A stretch of 64,000 nt of DNA from a bacterium. GTDB lineage: Bacteria > CAIWAD01. The stretch is taken from the NCBI GenBank assembly GCA_030429345.1, contig JAUIFJ010000011.1:1-64000 (forward strand), given 5' to 3'. The position numbers were made by a program, and so were the translations under genes. Positions 61,007-64,000 of the stretch are shown piece by piece; the first letter of the stretch is position 1; each line of letters opens with the position of its first letter. The notes below the pieces were generated by a model. The model was not told the DNA's origin, ran no database searches, and saw only the letters and a list, made by a program, of their open reading frames with translations.

Positions 61007-61540
61007 TTACTCGGCCGCGGCACGAGCTTCGCGCACCCTGTTCGCCATCTGCTCGCCCTTCTCGGCGAAGGCCTTTTCGCACATCGAGCCGCAGAGCAGG
61101 ACCAGGGTGCTGCCGTATACTTCCTTTTTCGCGCTGTCCGGATCGATCTTCATCCGGCAGTTGGCGCAGGTCTCCAGCGGGTAGTCCGCCGCGTCGCGCG
61201 CGAAGAGCGCCTCGCGGATCTTGCCCTTGACTTCGTCCTTGCGCTGGATCGCCTTCTCCTCGCAGCCGTCACAGCAGAGTTTGACGGTGACGCCGTCCAG
61301 GCTCATCTCGTAAGGTTCGCCCATCTCACCCAGCTTCTCGCCGCTGATCGGGCAGCGGTCCAACGGGTAGGACTCGGCGGCCATCTCCGTGTTCTGGCCT
61401 GCGTGCTCCATCAGCTTGTGCATGTGTCCGTGACCCGTCTTGTCGGAGCTGCCGCCCACGCCACAGCTGCCGCAGTGTGCCAAGGCTCCGGCCACGAAGG
61501 CGAGCAGGATGCCCAGGGTGATTGTCATTCGCTTCATCAT
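61007..61540 (-). CDS. Exported Cys-rich metal-binding protein with two TRASH/YHS-like modules
   Basis: A 177-residue exported protein. Signal peptide MKRMTITLGILLAFVAGALA is followed by HCGSCGVGG and a His/Met-rich linker (GHGHMHKLMEHAG), then two related modules: RCPISGEKLGEMGEPYEMSLDGVTVKLCCDGCEEKA, and ETCANCRMKIDPDSAKKEVYGSTLVLLCGSMCEKAF. The Cys pattern (CPxSG ... CCxxC; CxxC ... CGxxC) resembles TRASH/YHS metal-binding folds. The ATG at 61540 has AGGAG 5 nt upstream. It lies between the CusA-type pump and the multicopper oxidase, so it is probably a periplasmic or surface Cu/Ag chaperone; which metal is inference. Confidence 0.75.
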   Translation of the reverse strand: MMKRMTITLGILLAFVAGALAHCGSCGVGGSSDKTGHGHMHKLMEHAGQNTEMAAESYPLDRCPISGEKLGEMGEPYEMSLDGVTVKLCCDGCEEKAIQRKDEVKGKIREALFARDAADYPLETCANCRMKIDPDSAKKEVYGSTLVLLCGSMCEKAFAEKGEQMANRVREARAAAE

Positions 61541-61573
61541 GTACACTCCTCTACAGGTTTCAAGGGGGTTGGT

Positions 61574-64000
61574 TCATTGTGTTCCAATCGATACGCGGCC
61601 CCTGTGAGACAGGTAATACAGCACGGGCACCGTGAAGACCGTGATCGCCTCGAAGAGCATGCCGCCGAAGACGGGAATCGCCATCGGCACCATCACGTCG
61701 GCGCCCCGCCCGCTGCTGCCGAGCACGGGAAGCAGGGCCAGCACCGTGGTCGCCGTCGTCATCAGGCAGGCGCGAATGCGCAGGCGCGCGCCGGCGACAG
61801 TGGCATCCAGCTGTTCCCGGCGGGTGACGGGCCTGCGCTCGCTCCAGCTTTGATCGAGGCAGGTGGTCATCAACACGCCGTCATCGGTGGCAAGACCGAA
61901 GAGCGCCAGGAAGCCGACCCATACGGCCACACTAAGAAAGATCGGTTTCATACCGAATAGTTCCCGCAGGCTTCGATCGGCGAGGGAGACATCCAGGAAC
62001 CAGGGCTGCGACCACAGCCAAAGCAGTACGAAGGCGCCGGCAAATGCCACTGCAATGCCGCTGAAGACGAGCAGGGTCGCACGCAGCCGGCGGAATTGAA
62101 GCCAGAGCAGTGTCATGATGATCACCAGCGCGACAGGGATCACGACCAGCAGCCGCTTCTGGGCGCGCAGCTGGTTTTCCCAGGTACCCGCGAAGCGCAG
62201 CTGCACGCCGGCGGGAAGCTTCAGGCTGCCGTCCGCCCGGCCCTTCTCGATCTGCTCCGAGGCGGCGCTGACGACTTCTCCATCCGACAGGCCCGGACGT
62301 CCGTCGAAGAGGACGTATCCCGTCAGGAAGGTGTCCTCGCTTTTCAGGACCTGGGGACCCCGGACGATTTCCACGTGACCCAGTTCGGCGAGCGGGACCA
62401 GCCGGCCGTCCATAGCCTTGACCGGGATCGCCTCCAGATCCTCCGGGGAATCGCGCAGCTCGCGCGGGAAGCGCAGGCGCAGGGCCGTGCGTTCCCGGCC
62501 CTCGTAGAGCGTCGCGGCGACGGCGCCGCCGGTCGCCGCGGAGAAGGCGCGCTGGGCCGCGTCCATGGTCACGCCGCGCTCGCGCAGGCGGGAACGGTCG
62601 AGCGAGAGCTCCAGGTAGGGCTTGCCGATCACGCGGTCGGCTACGACAGCAGGCGCGTATACTTCCGGCACTTCGCGCAGGCTCTCTTCGACGGCCAGGG
62701 CCGCGCGCTCGAGCGCCGGGAGGTCGGGAGCCTGGATCTTGATGCCCATGGGTGCGCGCATGCCGCTCTGCAGCATCACCAGCCGGGTGGAGATCGGCTG
62801 CAGTTTCGGCGCGGAGGTGACGCCCGTGACCTCGCCCGCGGCGAGAATCTCCTGCCAGATGGCTTCTGTGTCACGAATACCGGGCCATGCATCGCGTCCC
62901 TCGTTCAGCTCCGGATCCAGCGGCGGTCGCCAGAGCGGAAAGAAGCGCCCCCCGCTGTCGGCGACCAGCTGTCCGTCGCCGTCCCGCTCGAAGCGTCCCT
63001 GGACGAGATAGGGCCGGCCGTCCGCGGCGGGCACGGGCTCGCCGGCCGCGTTGCGGAAGGTGTCACGCGCGGCCGGGTCGAAGCTCCAGCGTGTACGATG
63101 GCCGTTCTCGTCCTGCAGGTAGCTTGGATGATACTGGATCACGGTCTCGATCATCGAGAGCGGGGCGGGATCCAGCGGGCTGTCCACGCGTCCCAGCTTG
63201 CCGACGGCCTCGCGGATCTCGGGAATCGCCCGGAAGCTCTGGTCCTGGATCGCGAGCACATCCAGCACTTCGCCGATGGAGGCGTGAGGCATGGTGCTCG
63301 GCATGTAGAGGAAGCTGCCCTCGTCGAGAGCGGGCATGAACTCGCTGCCGGTCCGCGACCAGATCCAGCCGGCGCAGGCCACTAGGAGCGCGGGGACGAC
63401 CATGAACAACAGAGGGCGATGCAGGACACGGCGCAGCAGCGTCTCGTAGTGCCGCATCAGCACGTAATACAAGGAAAGGAAACTAGCGAGGAGAAGAGCG
63501 CTGAAGCCCAGGTTGAGCCAGGGACTACTGTCTCCCCCCATGGGGAGCCAGTGTTCGCTCAGCACACTCAAGGCCAGGGCCATCACCAGCAAAGGCTGGA
63601 ACCAGGCAGCCATAGTGGTCGACAGGCGCCGCTCCCAAAGGGGGCGCAAGAGCTCGGACAGGCCGAGTACAAGCAGCAGCACGGCTACAAACTGTGATAC
63701 AGGAAGGTACCAGCCGGCTGCCGCCGTCAGGCCAAGGGCCGGCAGTCCGGTATAGCGACGCAGGGATCTACCCTTTCGGCGGAAGAACAAGAGCTGCGCC
63801 AGGGCGGGTAGTACGAAAAGCGCCAGCACCAGGGCGGCCACCAGGGAAAAAGTCTTTGTCCAGGCCAGAGGCGTGAAGAGTTTGCCCTCCGCTGCTTGCA
63901 GGCTGAAGACGGGCAGGAAGCTGACGACGGTGGTGGCCAGCGCCGTCAGCACGGGGCGGGCCACACGCTGTACGGCACGCTCCACGACGGCCAGAGGGGC
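61574..64000 (-). CDS. CusA/CzcA-type heavy-metal RND efflux pump (partial)
   Basis: The C-terminal roughly 808 residues of a heavy-metal RND transporter; the reading frame stays open to the right edge, so the N-terminus (about 250-300 residues) is missing. Features: VVERAVQRVARPVLTALATTVVSFLPVF (end of the first TM bundle), then a long porter domain (GSEFMPALDEGSFLYMPSTMPHASIGEVLDVL; MRAPMGIKIQAPDLPALERAA; IGKPYLELSLDRSRLRERGV), and a second TM bundle (FGLATDDGVLMTTCLDQ, ACLMTTATTVLALLPVL, MAIPVFGGMLFEAITVFTVPVLYYL). It uses the proton gradient to expel Cu+/Ag+ or Zn/Co/Cd across both membranes with CusB and CusC partners, which would lie outside the window. The 33 bp to the metal-binding gene suggest cotranscription. 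Confidence 0.93.
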   Translation of the reverse strand, partial: APLAVVERAVQRVARPVLTALATTVVSFLPVFSLQAAEGKLFTPLAWTKTFSLVAALVLALFVLPALAQLLFFRRKGRSLRRYTGLPALGLTAAAGWYLPVSQFVAVLLLVLGLSELLRPLWERRLSTTMAAWFQPLLVMALALSVLSEHWLPMGGDSSPWLNLGFSALLLASFLSLYYVLMRHYETLLRRVLHRPLLFMVVPALLVACAGWIWSRTGSEFMPALDEGSFLYMPSTMPHASIGEVLDVLAIQDQSFRAIPEIREAVGKLGRVDSPLDPAPLSMIETVIQYHPSYLQDENGHRTRWSFDPAARDTFRNAAGEPVPAADGRPYLVQGRFERDGDGQLVADSGGRFFPLWRPPLDPELNEGRDAWPGIRDTEAIWQEILAAGEVTGVTSAPKLQPISTRLVMLQSGMRAPMGIKIQAPDLPALERAALAVEESLREVPEVYAPAVVADRVIGKPYLELSLDRSRLRERGVTMDAAQRAFSAATGGAVAATLYEGRERTALRLRFPRELRDSPEDLEAIPVKAMDGRLVPLAELGHVEIVRGPQVLKSEDTFLTGYVLFDGRPGLSDGEVVSAASEQIEKGRADGSLKLPAGVQLRFAGTWENQLRAQKRLLVVIPVALVIIMTLLWLQFRRLRATLLVFSGIAVAFAGAFVLLWLWSQPWFLDVSLADRSLRELFGMKPIFLSVAVWVGFLALFGLATDDGVLMTTCLDQSWSERRPVTRREQLDATVAGARLRIRACLMTTATTVLALLPVLGSSGRGADVMVPMAIPVFGGMLFEAITVFTVPVLYYLSHRGRVSIGTQ

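Overview
The window is GC-rich and gene-dense. It looks like a chromosome segment of an uncultured Gram-negative bacterium of the FCB superphylum (relatives of Bacteroidota and Fibrobacterota) rather than a classical Bacteroidota genome. Evidence: several secreted proteins end in FlgD-like / type IX secretion (T9SS) sorting domains; there is a PorD (DUF4835) homologue and three PorV/PorQ-type outer-membrane proteins; the PEP carboxylase is of the Bacteroidetes-like type (GFSDGTKDGG); and a flagellin is present. The phylum is an inference. No rRNA or tRNA was recognised.

Layout. 0-5 kb: a DinB protein, a four-helix-bundle (S23/IVP) gene between perfect 35-bp inverted repeats, then fabV, pdxH, AMP nucleosidase and a small Fis-type HTH protein. 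5-11 kb: a secreted LVIVD-repeat protein and a molybdenum-cofactor operon (moeA-moaC-mobA-moaD-moaE, minus strand) in which MobA carries a degenerate MobB-like N-terminus. 11-15.9 kb: dtd, a second DinB protein, a 2.35-kb array of inverted REP-like hairpins with a REP-associated tyrosine transposase inside one pair, then TfoX, GNAT and VOC genes. 16-25 kb: two tandem giant secreted C25 (gingipain-family) peptidase homologues. 25-30 kb: thiamine diphosphokinase coupled to an SSS transporter, divergent from a PorV-like/anti-sigma-like pair. 30-36 kb: RidA, PEP carboxylase, and a divergent unit in which a GAF/AAA+ sigma-54 activator faces a good sigma-54 promoter upstream of an unknown 92-residue protein and an NAD-binding protein. 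36-41 kb: PorD, two outer-membrane-like genes (one apparently frameshifted) and flagellin with its own sigma-54-like promoter.

41-49 kb: an envelope operon (lipoprotein, beta-propeller protein, two PorV-like proteins), an isocitrate/isopropylmalate-type dehydrogenase and two lipoproteins. 48.9-51.0 kb: an AT-rich two-gene island (RecF/OLD-like ATPase plus TOPRIM-like protein) bracketed by imperfect 39-bp direct repeats of the 3' end of the upstream lipoprotein gene. This is the best candidate for an under-described (probably anti-phage) system here. 51-56.5 kb: pdxJ, a HAD phosphatase, fructose-1,6-bisphosphatase and pyruvate phosphate dikinase, i.e. B6 synthesis plus gluconeogenic carbon flow that complements the PEP carboxylase.

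56.7-64 kb: a minus-strand copper/heavy-metal cluster: CopA-type ATPase, multicopper oxidase with a T9SS tail, a two-module Cys-rich metal-binding exported protein, and a CusA-type RND pump that runs off the right edge.
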